64,000 bases of DNA from Bog-113 sp965226755 (GCA_965226755.1 CBDDDT010000003.1:2604001-2668000); one strand, 5' to 3'; counted from the stretch's first letter, positions 7,207 to 16,278 are shown. Program-made: numbers and translations. The notes: a model not told the origin generated them from the letters alone.

Positions 7207-8613
7207 CTACTCCCCGCTCCCGGCAATCTGAAACACCACCGCTTCCGCCTGCTCCGCCGTAAAATCCTGCACCTTTGAAGAGTGATTCATCGAACAGAAT
7301 TTCGGTCCGCACATCGAGCAGAACGCCGCGTCCTTGAAACCCTCTTCCGGCAGCGTCTCGTCGTGCATCGCCCGCGCCGTCTCCGGGTCGATCGAAAGCG
7401 CGAACTGCTCGTTCCAGTCGAAGTTGTACCGCGCGCGCGACAGGGCGTCGTCGCGGTCCTGCGCTCCCGGCCGGTGCCGCGCCAGGTCCGCCGCGTGCGC
7501 GGCGATCTTATACGCGATAATCCCTTGCTTCACGTCCTCGCGATTCGGCAGCCCCAGATGCTCCTTCGGCGTCACATAGCAAAGCATCGCCGCCCCGTGC
7601 CACCCGATCATCGCCGCTCCGATCGCCGACGTGATGTGGTCGTACCCCGGCGCGATGTCGGTCACCAAGGGCCCCAGCGTATAGAAAGGAGCTTCGTGGC
7701 ACAGCTCGCGCTCCTTCTCCACTTGCAGCTGGATCTGGTCCAGCGGAATGTGGCCCGGCCCTTCCACCATCACCTGGACATCGTATTCCCACGCCCGCTT
7801 CGTCAGCTCGCCCAGCGTCTTCAACTCCGCGAACTGCGCCGCGTCGCTCGCGTCCGCGATGCACCCCGGCCGCAATCCGTCTCCCAACGAGAAGCTCACG
7901 TCGTATTTCTGGAATATCCGGCAGATGTCGTCGAAGCACTCATACAGCATGTTCTGCTTATGGTTCTTCACCATCCACTCGGCCAGAATTGCGCCGCCGC
8001 GGCTCACGATTCCCGTAATCCGCTTCCGCGTCATCGGTACGTACTGCACCAGCACGCCCGCGTGAATCGTCATGTAATCCACGCCCTGCTCGGCCTGCTC
8101 CTCGATCACTTCGAGCATCAGTCCCGCCGTCAGATCCTCGATCCGCCGCACGCGGTTCAAAGCCTCATAGATCGGCACCGTGCCGATCGGCACCGGCGAC
8201 TTCCCGATAATCGCCCTCCGGATCAGCGGGATGTCTCCGCCGGTCGAAAGGTCCATCACCGTATCCGCGCCGTACTTCACGCAGTAGTCCAGCTTCCCCA
8301 GCTCTTCGTCAATGTTCGAAGTCGTCGCCGAGTTCCCTATGTTGGCGTTGATCTTGCACCTCGATCCCACGCCGATGCACATGGGCTCCAGGCTCCCGTG
8401 GTAAATGTTCGCCGGGATGATCATGCGCCCGCGTGCGACTTCGGAACGAATGAACTCGGCCGGGACGTTCTCCCGCTTCGCCACATATTCCATCTCGCCC
8501 GTTATCTGGCCGCCGCGCGCATAATGCATCTGCGTGCGTACCTGGTCGTTCTGTCTGCTCGAAATCCACTCTGCGCGCATGATCTTAGCCCCCGGAACGC
8601 TTCTTCCCGCCAT
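7207..8613 (-). CDS. thiC: Phosphomethylpyrimidine synthase ThiC (thiamine biosynthesis)
   Basis: ThiC is a radical-SAM enzyme that rearranges aminoimidazole ribotide into hydroxymethylpyrimidine phosphate. The protein shows the family landmarks: GRMIIPANIYHGSLEPMCIG, ADTVMDLSTGGD, MVEGPGHIPLDQIQ and the C-terminal iron-sulfur motif CSMCGPKFC (CX2CX4C). Starting at ATG 8613 it has 468 residues, the short ThiC form that lacks a long N-terminal domain. ATG 8580 is an alternative start and would make the protein 11 residues shorter. A long open frame upstream on this strand is only antisense shadow of the kinase gene. The start lies two bases after the stop of a 19-codon micro-ORF, suggesting coupled translation. 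Confidence 0.95.
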   Translation of the reverse strand: MAGRSVPGAKIMRAEWISSRQNDQVRTQMHYARGGQITGEMEYVAKRENVPAEFIRSEVARGRMIIPANIYHGSLEPMCIGVGSRCKINANIGNSATTSNIDEELGKLDYCVKYGADTVMDLSTGGDIPLIRRAIIGKSPVPIGTVPIYEALNRVRRIEDLTAGLMLEVIEEQAEQGVDYMTIHAGVLVQYVPMTRKRITGIVSRGGAILAEWMVKNHKQNMLYECFDDICRIFQKYDVSFSLGDGLRPGCIADASDAAQFAELKTLGELTKRAWEYDVQVMVEGPGHIPLDQIQLQVEKERELCHEAPFYTLGPLVTDIAPGYDHITSAIGAAMIGWHGAAMLCYVTPKEHLGLPNREDVKQGIIAYKIAAHAADLARHRPGAQDRDDALSRARYNFDWNEQFALSIDPETARAMHDETLPEEGFKDAAFCSMCGPKFCSMNHSSKVQDFTAEQAEAVVFQIAGSGE

Positions 8614-8615
8614 CC

Positions 8616-8675
8616 CTACTTCTTGTTCTTCTTCGGCTTCTTGGTTTCCTTCTTGCGGTCCATACCCTTGGACAT
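8616..8675 (-). CDS. 19-residue lysine-rich micro-ORF directly upstream of thiC
   Basis: An AAGGAG Shine-Dalgarno sequence sits 8 bases before ATG 8675. The frame encodes MSKGMDRKKETKKPKKNKK and stops at TAG 8618-8616, two bases before the thiC ATG. This is the strongest ribosome-binding site in the area, while thiC itself has a poor one, so ribosomes probably reach thiC by termination-reinitiation. The MSKGMD-plus-lysines pattern resembles short lysine-rich hypothetical proteins I have seen in other bacteria, so it may be a real small protein and not only a leader. The peptide's own function is unknown. Confidence 0.6.
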   Translation of the reverse strand: MSKGMDRKKETKKPKKNKK

Positions 8676-8698
8676 AAGGCGATTCTCCTTTGCTTGCG

Positions 8699-8727
8699 AT
8701 TCTAGCAAGCCCTGGCTTATGTATTAA
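8699..8727 (-). promoter_or_regulatory. Candidate sigma-70 promoter for the micro-ORF and thiC
   Basis: On the minus strand a -35-like TTAATA (8727-8722) and a -10 TAGAAT (8704-8699) are separated by 17 bases. Transcription would start near 8692, giving a leader of under 20 bases before the micro-ORF, too short for a thiamine-pyrophosphate riboswitch. The region between thiC and the divergent kinase gene is only 67 bases and shows no TPP-riboswitch elements. Confidence 0.4.
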
Positions 8728-8742
8728 TGGAGAAAAGCGGAC

Positions 8743-10569
8743 GTGCGAACACACAAGAGTGAGAGTTGGGCGTATTGCGCCCTTCTCGCGATGGCGGCGA
8801 TCGTCGGCCTTGTGGTCAGTTGGACACCTCCCGGTCGCGAAATCGACCACTACGCTTACGATTTTTTCTTCCGTCTCCACACCCCGCCGGAATGGCCGCT
8901 CGAATCCGTCATCCTCGGCATCGATGAAAATACGCTTCGCCAGTTCGGCGGAACCAACGACATCCGCCTGGCTCTTGCGCGCGGCCTGCAACTCATCGCT
9001 CCCGCTCATCCTAAAGCCGTCGCCGTGGATATTATTCTGGCTGAACCCAATCCCGCGGACTCCGCGCTCGAAGCCGCGCTGCGTCTCACTCCCAACCTGG
9101 TCCTGTCGAGCGACCTGCTTCCGGATGGCCAATGGGACGATCCCATTCCCCGCTTCCGCGCGCTCGCCGTCGGTGTCGGTCAGGTGCATGCCGCGCTCGA
9201 CCGATACGACGCCATCAATCGCGAAGTGCCGCTGGAAAAAGTCGGCGGCCGCGATCGCCGTTGGGCGCTCGGCCTCGAAGCCTTCCGCGCCAGCCGCGCC
9301 GCCCGCATCACCGAATCGCCTGACCAGATAGAAGTCGCCGGCGTCACCATTCCTTCCAAGCGCGACGAAGGACGCGTCATGCGCATCCGCTACGTCCCGC
9401 CGTCTCGCGGCGGCATCCCCAGTTACTCCATCGCGCAATTGCAAGGCGATCCCGCTTTGGTCCGCAACTTCGCCGGAAAAGTCGTCTTCGCGGGCGTCAC
9501 CGCTCAAACCGCCGTCCGCGATCGTTGGATCACGCCTTACGGCAGCTATATCGGCGTCGCCATCAACGCGGACGTCTTTGAAACCATCGCCCACCAGCTC
9601 TTCCTTACCGATGTTTCTGACACCGTCGTCGTCCTCTGGTCCTTGTCGCTTGCCGCCGCCGCCGGCTTCATCTTCGCCTTCGTGACCGGCTGGCTCGCCA
9701 ACGCGCTCGCGGCCGTTCTGCTCGTTCTCGCGCACCTCGTGCCTTATCTCGCCTTCACCCGCGGCGACGTTTTCCCTTACACCCCCGGCGTCCTCTGCGC
9801 CTGGCTCGCCGTCGTCTCCGCCGCCGCGTGGCGCCACTTCGTCACCCGTCGCCGCATGGTCCGCGCCGAAGCCTCCGAATCCCGCTACCAGCGCGCCATG
9901 CAGTTCGTCACTCATGAGATGCGCACCCCGCTCACCGCCATCCAGGGATCCAGCGAACTCATCACCCGTTACGCCCTTCCCGACGAAAAGCGCAAGCAGG
10001 TCGCCGGCATGATCAACGCCGAATCGCGGCGCCTGGCCCGCATGATCGAGACTTTCCTCAGCGTCGAGCGCCTCGCCGGCGGCCAGATCGAACTCAAGCG
10101 CGAGCGCTTCTCCGCTCCCGAACTGGTCGAAGGATGCGTCGCCCGCGTCCGTCCCCTCGCCGAGCGCAAGAACATCTCCATCACCACGCGCTCCGTCCCG
10201 CAAGCCGAACTCACCGGCGACCGCGAGCTCATGGAGTACGCCGTCTACAACCTGCTCACCAACGCCGTCAAATACTCGCCGGCCGACACCTGCGTCACCG
10301 TCTCCGGCCGGCTCGCTCGCGCCGAACTTCAGCTCTGCGTCGAAGATCAGGGCATCGGCATGCACCCGCATGAAGTCAGCCGCGTCTTCGAGCGCTTCTA
10401 CCGCACCCGCCGCGCCGAACAGTCCGGCGAAACCGGCTCCGGCATCGGCCTTTCCATCGTCGAGCAGATCGTCGCGGAACACGGCGGATCCGTCCTGGTT
10501 GACTCATCCCCGGGCCGCGGCTCGCGATTCACCCTGGTATTGCCGCTCGCCCCTTCGTACCATGAGTAG
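8743..10569 (+). CDS. CHASE2-domain sensor histidine kinase
   Basis: The 608-residue membrane kinase begins at GTG 8743, with a GGAG-containing site upstream. One membrane helix (about residues 11-27) leads into a CHASE2 extracytoplasmic sensor (about 35-285), including VILGIDENTL and the terminal KVVFAGVTAQ region. About three membrane helices follow (residues 290-365), the usual CHASE2 arrangement. The kinase core has the HisKA box VTHEMRTPLTAIQGSSEL (His391) and HATPase motifs NLLTNAVKYSP, DQGIGM and GSGIGLSIV. The NtrC-type regulator 17 bases downstream is the likely partner. The ligand is unknown. Confidence 0.9.
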   Translation: MRTHKSESWAYCALLAMAAIVGLVVSWTPPGREIDHYAYDFFFRLHTPPEWPLESVILGIDENTLRQFGGTNDIRLALARGLQLIAPAHPKAVAVDIILAEPNPADSALEAALRLTPNLVLSSDLLPDGQWDDPIPRFRALAVGVGQVHAALDRYDAINREVPLEKVGGRDRRWALGLEAFRASRAARITESPDQIEVAGVTIPSKRDEGRVMRIRYVPPSRGGIPSYSIAQLQGDPALVRNFAGKVVFAGVTAQTAVRDRWITPYGSYIGVAINADVFETIAHQLFLTDVSDTVVVLWSLSLAAAAGFIFAFVTGWLANALAAVLLVLAHLVPYLAFTRGDVFPYTPGVLCAWLAVVSAAAWRHFVTRRRMVRAEASESRYQRAMQFVTHEMRTPLTAIQGSSELITRYALPDEKRKQVAGMINAESRRLARMIETFLSVERLAGGQIELKRERFSAPELVEGCVARVRPLAERKNISITTRSVPQAELTGDRELMEYAVYNLLTNAVKYSPADTCVTVSGRLARAELQLCVEDQGIGMHPHEVSRVFERFYRTRRAEQSGETGSGIGLSIVEQIVAEHGGSVLVDSSPGRGSRFTLVLPLAPSYHE

Positions 10570-10586
10570 GGATATAAGGAACTGAC

Positions 10587-11894
10587 ATGCAGCGGCTCCT
10601 CGTAGTCGAAGACGACGCCAGCGTTCGCACCACCATCGCCACCTTCCTCGAAATGGAAGGCTATGCCGTCGATGCCGTCTCCTCCACGCGCGAGGCCATG
10701 GACCGTCTGCGCGACGACTTCTACCCCATCGTCATCTCCGATATCTATATCGATGACCGCACCGGTCTCGACGTGCTCGACGCCGCCCGCCGCAAAGATC
10801 CCGATTGCTCCGTCATCCTCATGACCGCGCGCGGCACCATGGAAACCGTGATGGCCGCTACCCGCGGCGGCGTCTTCGATTACATCGCCAAACCCTTCGA
10901 ACTCGATCGCATCCTTGAAACCGTCCGGCGCGCCGAAGCCGTCCGCGATGAATCGGACGCCGATTTCGCCGACGAAGACCTTCCTCACACCGAGCTCATC
11001 GGGAGCTCCGCGGCCATGGTCGAGATCTATAAGACCGTCTCCCGCGTCGCCCCTACCGACGCCACCGTGCTCATCGAAGGCGAAACCGGAACCGGCAAAG
11101 AGATGATCGCCCGCATGATCCATCGCTTCAGCCAGCGCGCCGCCATGCCCTTCGTCCCGGTCGATTGCGGCGCCATCGCCCCCTCGCTGCTCGAAAGCGA
11201 ACTCTTCGGCGCCATACGCGGCGCCTTCACCGGCGCCGACCGCGATCGTCCCGGCGTCTTCGAATCCGCTCACCGCGGCGCCGTGCTCCTCGACGAAATC
11301 GGCGATATCGACCTCAATTTCCAGCTCAAGCTCCTGCGCTTCCTCCAGGAGCGTGAAGTCCGTCCCGTCGGCGCCGCCCGCGCCAAGCCGGTCGATGTCC
11401 GCGTCCTCGCCGCCACCAACCGCGATGTCCAGAAGCTGGTCGAGGAAGGCCGCTTCCGCGAGGATCTCTGGTTCCGCCTCAACGTCGTCCGCATCCACAT
11501 TCCCGCCCTGCGCGAACGCCGCGTCGATGTCCCCCTGCTCGCGCGCCATTTCCTTTCGCGCTATAACGAGCGCTACGGCCGTGACGTCAAGCTCACCGAC
11601 TCCGGCGTGAAGACCATGCAGGAGCAGCTCTGGCCCGGCAACGTTCGCCAGCTCCAGCACCTCATCGAGCGCCTCACCATCCTCGCGCCCCACGACCGCA
11701 TTGACGGCGAGGCCGTCCACGACGCCATTCGCGATATGGAATCGCGCGATCAGGGCGGCGAATCCCTCGCCGGCGCCGAAGCCGATCAGATCCGCCGCGT
11801 TCTCGCCGCCACCGGCGGCAATAAGAGCCGCGCCGCCCAGATCCTCGGCATCGAACGCAAGACCCTCTATCGCAAGCTGGAGCGCATGCGATGA
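10587..11894 (+). CDS. NtrC-family sigma-54-dependent response regulator
   Basis: The 435-residue protein has a receiver domain (acidic pair in VVEDDAS, phospho-acceptor Asp52 in VISDIYID, lysine in DYIAKPFE). A full AAA+ domain follows, with Walker A GETGTGKEM and the intact sigma-54-contacting loop GAFTGA near residue 214. The Fis-type DNA-binding helix at the end reads NKSRAAQILGIERKTLYRKL. It should activate sigma-54 promoters when phosphorylated, most likely by the CHASE2 kinase upstream. Its stop overlaps the start of the isomerase-like gene (ATGA at 11891-11894), so the three genes form one unit. Target promoters are not evident. Confidence 0.93.
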   Translation: MQRLLVVEDDASVRTTIATFLEMEGYAVDAVSSTREAMDRLRDDFYPIVISDIYIDDRTGLDVLDAARRKDPDCSVILMTARGTMETVMAATRGGVFDYIAKPFELDRILETVRRAEAVRDESDADFADEDLPHTELIGSSAAMVEIYKTVSRVAPTDATVLIEGETGTGKEMIARMIHRFSQRAAMPFVPVDCGAIAPSLLESELFGAIRGAFTGADRDRPGVFESAHRGAVLLDEIGDIDLNFQLKLLRFLQEREVRPVGAARAKPVDVRVLAATNRDVQKLVEEGRFREDLWFRLNVVRIHIPALRERRVDVPLLARHFLSRYNERYGRDVKLTDSGVKTMQEQLWPGNVRQLQHLIERLTILAPHDRIDGEAVHDAIRDMESRDQGGESLAGAEADQIRRVLAATGGNKSRAAQILGIERKTLYRKLERMR

Positions 11895-12739
11895 GACTCG
11901 GCGCCATCACCGACGAGTTCTCGCCCGACCTTGACATCGCCGCGCCCGCCATGCGAGCCGCCGGTCTCGAAACCGCCGAGCTCCGCGTTCTCTGGGGCCG
12001 CAACATCCTCGATGTCTCGGACCCCGATCTCGATCGCGCGCTCCGCCTGCTCGACGCGAACGGCCTCGTGGTCGATTCCATCGCGTCCCCCTTGCTCAAG
12101 TGCGTCCTCCCCGATGCGCCCGATCTCGACTCGCGCTTCCAGCAGGATGTCTTCGCCTCCCAGCACGCCTTCGACGGCCAGCCGCGCCTCGCCGACCGCG
12201 CCTTCGCCATCGCCCAGCGCACCGGCGCCCGCATCATCCGCGTCTTCTCCTACTGGCGCACCGTCAATCCCGGCGCCGTCTTCGAGCGCATCGTCGCCGC
12301 CCTTCGCGATCTCGCCGATCGCGCCGCCGCCCACAACCTCATCATCGGTTTGGAGAACGAGCACGCCTGCAACATCGCCACCGCCAGCGAAACCGCGCGC
12401 CTGCTAGCCGCCCTCGATCACCCTCATCTCCGCATCGTGTGGGATCCCGCCAACGCGCTCGTCGCCGGCGAGCCTCCGTTCCCCGATCGCTTCCTGCTCC
12501 TGCCTGTCTCTCGCATCGCCCACGTTCACGCCAAGGATCACACCGCCGTCGGCTGGACCTCCCTGGGCGATGGCGACGTCGGCTGGCCCGCCCAGATTCG
12601 CGCCCTCGCTCTCGGCGGCTACACCGGCGACATCAACCTCGAAACTCACTGGACCGGCCCGAACGGCGACAAGATGGAAGCCAGCCGGATCTGCGCCGCC
12701 AAACTTCGTCATCTCGCGGCGGCCGCCGCCAACGGGTAA
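11891..12739 (+). CDS. Sugar phosphate isomerase/epimerase-like TIM-barrel protein
   Basis: The 282-residue protein has the AP-endonuclease-2-like TIM-barrel pattern of xylose-isomerase-type enzymes. Probable metal ligands are the glutamate and histidine in LIIGLENEHAC, the aspartate in RIVWDPANAL, the histidines in IAHVHAKDH, and the glutamate in INLETHW. No signal peptide is present. Start ATG 11891 overlaps the upstream regulator stop by four bases. Proteins of this group isomerise or epimerise sugars and inositols, and the substrate here cannot be told. Translational coupling to an NtrC regulator is unusual and suggests co-expression. Confidence 0.82.
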   Translation: MRLGAITDEFSPDLDIAAPAMRAAGLETAELRVLWGRNILDVSDPDLDRALRLLDANGLVVDSIASPLLKCVLPDAPDLDSRFQQDVFASQHAFDGQPRLADRAFAIAQRTGARIIRVFSYWRTVNPGAVFERIVAALRDLADRAAAHNLIIGLENEHACNIATASETARLLAALDHPHLRIVWDPANALVAGEPPFPDRFLLLPVSRIAHVHAKDHTAVGWTSLGDGDVGWPAQIRALALGGYTGDINLETHWTGPNGDKMEASRICAAKLRHLAAAAANG

Positions 12740-12798
12740 CCCGGCCTTTGAAACTCCCGCGCTCTTCCGCTCCCCTACAATCAAGGGAGGGCTGATCC

Positions 12799-14880
12799 AT
12801 GCGTAAACGCGTCCTCTACGGCTCGGGCAGCGTGATCCTATTGATCCTGACCGCGCTGGTCGTCTGGCAAGGCTCTTTCACCATCGGCCCGGCGCCCAGC
12901 GGCCCCGGCCAGACCCTTGTCTTCTGGGCCGTCTCTACCCTGATCTTCCTGCTGATGGTCACGCTGGGTTTCATCCTGGTGCGCACCTTCGTGAAGCTCT
13001 GGGTGGAACATCGCAGCCATCGCGAAGGCTCGCGCCTCAAAACCAAACTCGTCGTCGGCGCACTGGCGCTCAGCTTCATGCCGGTGTTCTTCATGGTGCT
13101 CTATTCGTTCGAGGTGATGAACCGCAATCTCGCCAAATGGTTCACCAAACCAGTGGAGGCCGAGCGCGTCATTCTGAGCGAGGTCAATGACGCTCTCAAG
13201 CGCGAAATGCGCGACAAGGTGCAGGCCCAGGCGATGCTCCTGGCCTCCATGCCGGAGACGCGCCTCCTGCTGGGCGGCGGCGAAGCCTCGCCCGATTACC
13301 TGTCCCGCTTCTGCGTCGAACAGAACGTGTCCGCGGCCGCTCTCATTCCCCTCGATGCGCACGAGCCCGTCCTTTCCTCGGGACACATTCCCCGGCACGA
13401 CCGGCCCGAGGTCGCCGTCGCGCGCGCTCCCGTCTACAGCGGTTTCGGCGGTCCCGAAATCGGCGCGGTCGAGATCGCTTCCGAGATGCCGCTCGACGTC
13501 GCGGCCAAACAACGCCTCATCGATAAGTACAACCGCGAATACGCCGAGCTCGCGCAACAGCAGAAGTACATCCGCCAGACCAATCTCATGATGCTCTCGC
13601 TGATCGCCTTCTTCATCCTGTTTGTCGCCACCTGGATCGCTCTTTTCCTGGCCAAGCAGATCAGCGTCCCCATCGTCGCCCTCATCGACGCCGCCCAGCA
13701 GGTCAGCAAAGGCAATCTGCAATATCGCGTCCGCGTGCGCGCCATCGATGAGCTTGCCAGCCTCGTGCGCGGCTTCAACCAGATGACCGAGGAACTCGAC
13801 GCCAACAGCCGCGAGCTCGAAGCGCGCCGCCGCTTCACCGAAGCCATCCTCGAAAGCATTCCCACCGGCGTAATCTCGGTAAGCGCGGACGGCTGGATTA
13901 AGCGCGTGAACCGTCCCCTCAAACGCATCCTCGCCGCCGACTTGGTGGATCGCGCGCGCCACATCGAGGATCTGTTCTCGCCCGAGGACTCGGCCGAAAT
14001 TCGTTACCTTATGAATCGCGCGCGCCGCACGGGCTCCGCCACCGAACAGTTCGAAAGCCGCAACGGCCGCCAGCAAAGCCTCTCGGTCACCGTCTCCGCT
14101 CTCGAAGACAAACTGACCTCCGGCTTCGTCATCGTTCTCGAGGACACCACCGATCTGCTGCGCGCCCAGAAAGCCTCCGCCTGGAACGAAGTCGCGCGCC
14201 GCGTCGCGCATGAAATCAAGAATCCGTTGACGCCCATCACGCTCTCCGCCGAGCGCATCGCCCGCCACCTGGGCCGCACCACGCTGCCTCGCGACATCGC
14301 GCGCATCGTTCAGGAGTGCACCGACACCATCGTCAGCGAGGTCCACTCCGTCAAGACCCTCGTCGATGAGTTCTCGCGTCTATCGCGCTTCCCGGCCGCC
14401 CAGCTTTCCCGCGGCGATCTCAATGAAGTCGTCGAAAGCGCCATCGCCGTGTTCGCCGGCCGCTTGGATTCCATCGCTATCCGGTTCGATCTCGCGCCTG
14501 ATCTTCCCGGCGTGCTGATCGATCGCGAGCAGTTCAAGCGCGTCGTGGTGAACCTCATCGATAACGCCGCCGAGGCCATGCAGGATTCTCTGGTCAAACA
14601 GCTCTACATCGCCACGCAGCCGGGCCTTGCGGGAATGGTGGAATTGATCGTCGCCGATACCGGCTGCGGCATCACCGCCGAGCAGCGCGAGAAGCTCTTC
14701 CTTCCCTACTTTTCTACTAAAGGCCGCGGCACTGGCCTGGGTCTCGCCATCGTCAGCCACATTCTGAACGATCACGCCGCGCAGATCCGCGTCGAGGATA
14801 ATCAGCCCGTGGGCGCCCGTTTCACCATTGAAATGCCGGTGCTGGTCGAGATGCCGGCGGAGCCTGTCGCCTCGGCATGA
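12799..14880 (+). CDS. NtrY-like membrane sensor histidine kinase
   Basis: The 693-residue kinase has three membrane helices near the N terminus (about residues 7-27, 37-58 and 78-100) and a periplasmic stretch of about 160 residues. A fourth helix (about 265-290) is followed by a HAMP domain, a PAS domain (FTEAILESIPTGVISVSADG) and a kinase core. The core has EVARRVAHEIKNPLTPITLS as phospho-acceptor box, NLIDNAAEAM, a DTGCGI segment and GRGTGLGLAIV. This layout and the NPLTPI box are typical of NtrY. Its start region has GGAGGG upstream and its stop overlaps the NtrX-like gene (ATGA). Nitrogen or envelope/redox sensing are known NtrY roles, and neither is shown here. Confidence 0.92.
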   Translation: MRKRVLYGSGSVILLILTALVVWQGSFTIGPAPSGPGQTLVFWAVSTLIFLLMVTLGFILVRTFVKLWVEHRSHREGSRLKTKLVVGALALSFMPVFFMVLYSFEVMNRNLAKWFTKPVEAERVILSEVNDALKREMRDKVQAQAMLLASMPETRLLLGGGEASPDYLSRFCVEQNVSAAALIPLDAHEPVLSSGHIPRHDRPEVAVARAPVYSGFGGPEIGAVEIASEMPLDVAAKQRLIDKYNREYAELAQQQKYIRQTNLMMLSLIAFFILFVATWIALFLAKQISVPIVALIDAAQQVSKGNLQYRVRVRAIDELASLVRGFNQMTEELDANSRELEARRRFTEAILESIPTGVISVSADGWIKRVNRPLKRILAADLVDRARHIEDLFSPEDSAEIRYLMNRARRTGSATEQFESRNGRQQSLSVTVSALEDKLTSGFVIVLEDTTDLLRAQKASAWNEVARRVAHEIKNPLTPITLSAERIARHLGRTTLPRDIARIVQECTDTIVSEVHSVKTLVDEFSRLSRFPAAQLSRGDLNEVVESAIAVFAGRLDSIAIRFDLAPDLPGVLIDREQFKRVVVNLIDNAAEAMQDSLVKQLYIATQPGLAGMVELIVADTGCGITAEQREKLFLPYFSTKGRGTGLGLAIVSHILNDHAAQIRVEDNQPVGARFTIEMPVLVEMPAEPVASA

Positions 14881-16238
14881 AGAGTTCAATCCTGATCGTG
14901 GACGACGAGCCCGGCATCCGCCAGTCTCTCGGGGGCGTGCTCGAAGATGATGACTACGAAGTGAGCTCGGTCGAGAGCGGCGAGGCCTGTCTCGAAATCC
15001 TTTCCCACCGCGGCTTCACGCTGCTGTTCCTGGATGTCTGGCTGCCGGGCATGGACGGAATGGAGACGCTCACCCGCATCCAGGAAATTCCCTTCGAAGA
15101 TAGGCCCGTTGTCGTCATGATCTCCGGCCATGCTTCCATCGACACCGCCGTGCGCGCGACCAAGCTCGGCGCTTTCGATTTCCTTGAGAAGCCGCTCACG
15201 TTGCAGAAGATCTCCGTCGTCACCAAGAACGCCATCGAGAATCGCCGTCTGGAACGCGAGAACACCCGTCTCCGCGGGCGCGAAAGCTCCAAGTACCGCA
15301 TCATCGGCGACAGCGTTCCCATGCGCGCTCTCCGCCAGCAGATGCAGCTCATGGCCGCCACCAATGGGCGCGTCCTGATCTATGGGGAGAGCGGCACGGG
15401 CAAGGAGCTTGTCGCGCACGCCATTCACGCCATGAGCCCGCGCTCTTCGCAAGCCATGGTCGAGGTGAACTGCGCCGCCATCCCCGAAGACCTCATCGAG
15501 AGCGAGCTGTTCGGACACGTCAAGGGCAGTTTCAACGGCGCGCAGGAAGCCAAAACCGGGAAGTTCCAAAAGGCCGACTCCGGGACCATCTTCCTGGATG
15601 AGATCGGCGACATGAGCCTGCGCACCCAGGCCAAAGTTCTGCGCGCTTTAGAGGAGCAGCGCTTCGAACCGGTCGGCGCGCAAGAGACCGTACAGGTGGA
15701 TGTGCGCGTGATCGCGGCCACCAACAAGAATCTGGAAAGCGAGATCGAACGCGGCAACTTCCGCGAAGACCTGTTCTATCGCCTCAATGTGATTCCGTTC
15801 CAGGTCCCGCCGCTGCGCGACCGCGCCGAAGATATCCCGCTGCTGGCCGATCTGTTCCTCCGCGAATTCACCGGCGCCTACGGCCGCAAGCCCAAAGAAC
15901 TCACGCCCGCCGCGTATCTGCTCTTGCAGGAATATCACTGGCCGGGCAACGTGCGGGAACTGCGCAATCTAATTGAACGAATCGTCATTCTCAATCCTCA
16001 GGCGCGCGTCGATGCCCGCCATATTCCGCTTCCCGTCACCAAGCGCCCCACGCTGCGGCCCATGGACAGCTTCGCCAGCTTGCATGAAGTGAGAGAAACC
16101 GTCGAGCGCGAGTACATCCTTAAGAAGCTGGAAGAAACCGGCGGCAACGTGACGCGTACAGCTGAATTACTGGGATTAGAACGGAGTAATCTGTATAGAA
16201 AAATGAAAACGCTCGGAATTCCGCTAAAAGACGGATAA
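14877..16238 (+). CDS. NtrX-like response regulator with altered GAFTGA loop
   Basis: This is a three-domain regulator of 453 residues: receiver (LIVDDEPG, phospho-acceptor Asp53 in FLDVWLPGMDG, lysine in DFLEKPL), AAA+ domain (Walker A GESGTGKEL, Walker B GTIFLDEIGD) and a Fis-type C-terminal helix (NVTRTAELLGLERSNLYRKM). It is the partner of the NtrY-like kinase, overlapping it by four bases. The loop that normally reads GAFTGA and contacts sigma-54 is GSFNGA here (residues 217-222, 15525-15542). The threonine is nearly invariant in working sigma-54 activators, so this protein may not open sigma-54 promoters in the usual way. Confidence 0.92.
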   Translation: MKSSILIVDDEPGIRQSLGGVLEDDDYEVSSVESGEACLEILSHRGFTLLFLDVWLPGMDGMETLTRIQEIPFEDRPVVVMISGHASIDTAVRATKLGAFDFLEKPLTLQKISVVTKNAIENRRLERENTRLRGRESSKYRIIGDSVPMRALRQQMQLMAATNGRVLIYGESGTGKELVAHAIHAMSPRSSQAMVEVNCAAIPEDLIESELFGHVKGSFNGAQEAKTGKFQKADSGTIFLDEIGDMSLRTQAKVLRALEEQRFEPVGAQETVQVDVRVIAATNKNLESEIERGNFREDLFYRLNVIPFQVPPLRDRAEDIPLLADLFLREFTGAYGRKPKELTPAAYLLLQEYHWPGNVRELRNLIERIVILNPQARVDARHIPLPVTKRPTLRPMDSFASLHEVRETVEREYILKKLEETGGNVTRTAELLGLERSNLYRKMKTLGIPLKDG

Positions 16239-16278
16239 TTCTTTGTTTTCTTGCTGCTGCGCTGAGATACTTGAGTCG

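Noticed and set aside
7062..7262. Plus-strand small frame opposite the 42-codon gene
   Set aside because: It overlaps the end of thiC and the minus-strand small gene, which has a better ribosome-binding site, and its C-terminal half is low-complexity Pro.
7282..8727. 481-codon plus-strand open frame over thiC
   Set aside because: Arg/His-rich antisense shadow of thiC with no domain and no ribosome-binding site.
8614..10482. Long open minus-strand frame continuing upstream of thiC
   Set aside because: It is antisense to the CHASE2 kinase gene, is rich in Asp/Gly/Ala typical of GC-rich shadow frames, and has no recognisable domain. The micro-ORF stop and the thiC start mark the true end of thiC.
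10587..11720. Long antisense frames (10398-11720 and 12838-14346, minus strand)
   Set aside because: They mirror the NtrC and NtrY genes, consist of Asp/Glu/Gly-rich sequence and lack motifs.
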